A stretch of DNA of 42,047 bases. It comes from Chloroflexota bacterium (GTDB lineage Bacteria; Chloroflexota; Dehalococcoidia; Lucifugimonadales; Lucifugimonadaceae). Below the pieces are notes generated by a model. That model was given only the letters and a program-made list of their open reading frames with translations. It was not told the DNA's origin and did not search any database. A program made the translations under genes and the position numbers. The stretch spans positions 1 to 42,047 of the forward strand of contig JADFLG010000009.1 of NCBI GenBank assembly GCA_022564545.1, written 5' to 3'. Positions 41,918-42,047 of the stretch are shown piece after piece (position 1 is the stretch's first letter; each line of letters opens with the position of its first letter).

Positions 41918-42047
41918 GTGGTGCCGTGGCCTAGCGGTGGGATGGCGGTTTTTTTCAGCCGGTGAGTCTCGATAACAAGATCGGCCACTATCTCCTTCAG
42001 GTCTCCGTTCTCACGTTTGAGCTGCTCGATCTCGACTCGTGTGGCAT
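41918..42047 (-). pseudogene. IS3-type transposase OrfA remnant, cut by the IS6 element
   Basis: On the minus strand, an open frame entering from beyond the window reads VEIEQLKRENGDLKEIVADL then ETHRLKKTA, the leucine-zipper-like part of an IS3/IS911-type OrfA. The frame runs into the IS6 inverted repeat at 41917 and then continues with unrelated residues, so the gene is broken there. The rest of the IS3 element is not on the other side of IS6 (40551-40968), meaning its remaining part was lost. The 5' portion lies outside the window. Confidence 0.65.

Noticed and set aside
1-42047. CRISPR array, prophage genes or integrase
   Set aside because: No regularly spaced repeats, no Cas genes, no phage structural genes and no recombinase other than the IS6 and broken IS3 transposases were seen.

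Overview
The window looks like chromosomal DNA of a GC-rich, free-living bacterium. My best guess is the Chloroflexota, in the Dehalococcoidia/SAR202 sphere. The reasons are the mix of F420-type luciferase-like (LLM) oxidoreductases, a paired DUF1800/DUF1501 locus, a 3-hydroxyisobutyrate-dehydrogenase-like enzyme, a flavoprotein oxidase and EtfBA. That placement is inference from gene content; there is no rRNA gene here to settle it.

1-9.4 kb: the 3' end of a type III restriction endonuclease; a small 3-methyladenine-glycosylase-like protein; a double-domain serine hydrolase; a sugar-nucleotide-type nucleotidyltransferase behind a 15-bp tandem repeat; a tandem-CBS protein; a TetR regulator coupled to a cytidylate-kinase-like protein; and hflK-hflC. 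9.6-17.2 kb: a membrane-anchored HExxH metalloprotease next to hflKC, an unknown protein, etfB-etfA, rsmG, a flippase-like membrane protein, an NAD-dependent epimerase and a complete tRNA-Ala(GGC) with its terminator. 17.2-18.9 kb: a berberine-bridge-type FAD oxidase enclosed by partial copies of that tRNA. 19.4-25.6 kb: a membrane-embedded spermidine-synthase-like protein, a lipoprotein form of protein-L-isoaspartate methyltransferase, about 1.1 kb with no convincing gene, a SAM hydrolase family protein and an unknown polytopic membrane protein.

25.7-27.6 kb: a strong promoter, a long leader with two short overlapping ORFs, and a fused cytidylyltransferase/CDP-alcohol phosphotransferase of the inositol-phosphate (IPCT/DIPPS) type, ended by a strong terminator. 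27.55-38.73 kb lies between two direct repeats that resemble the 3' end of tmRNA (ssrA). It carries two LLM oxidoreductases on either side of a peptide/opine-type ABC importer that has no ATPase genes, a beta-hydroxyacid dehydrogenase, and a DUF1800-DUF1501-NHL operon. This segment reads as an accessory uptake-and-oxidation module. 39.1-42.0 kb: an MFS exporter, two overlapping small ORFs, and an IS6-family element with perfect 20-bp inverted repeats abutting a broken IS3-type orfA.

No CRISPR array, prophage or integrase was found. The most promising leads are the two repeat-bounded segments (tRNA-Ala and ssrA-like), the hflKC-associated HExxH membrane protein, the lipoprotein isoaspartate methyltransferase, the leadered IPCT/DIPPS gene and the DUF1800-DUF1501-NHL locus without visible export signals.
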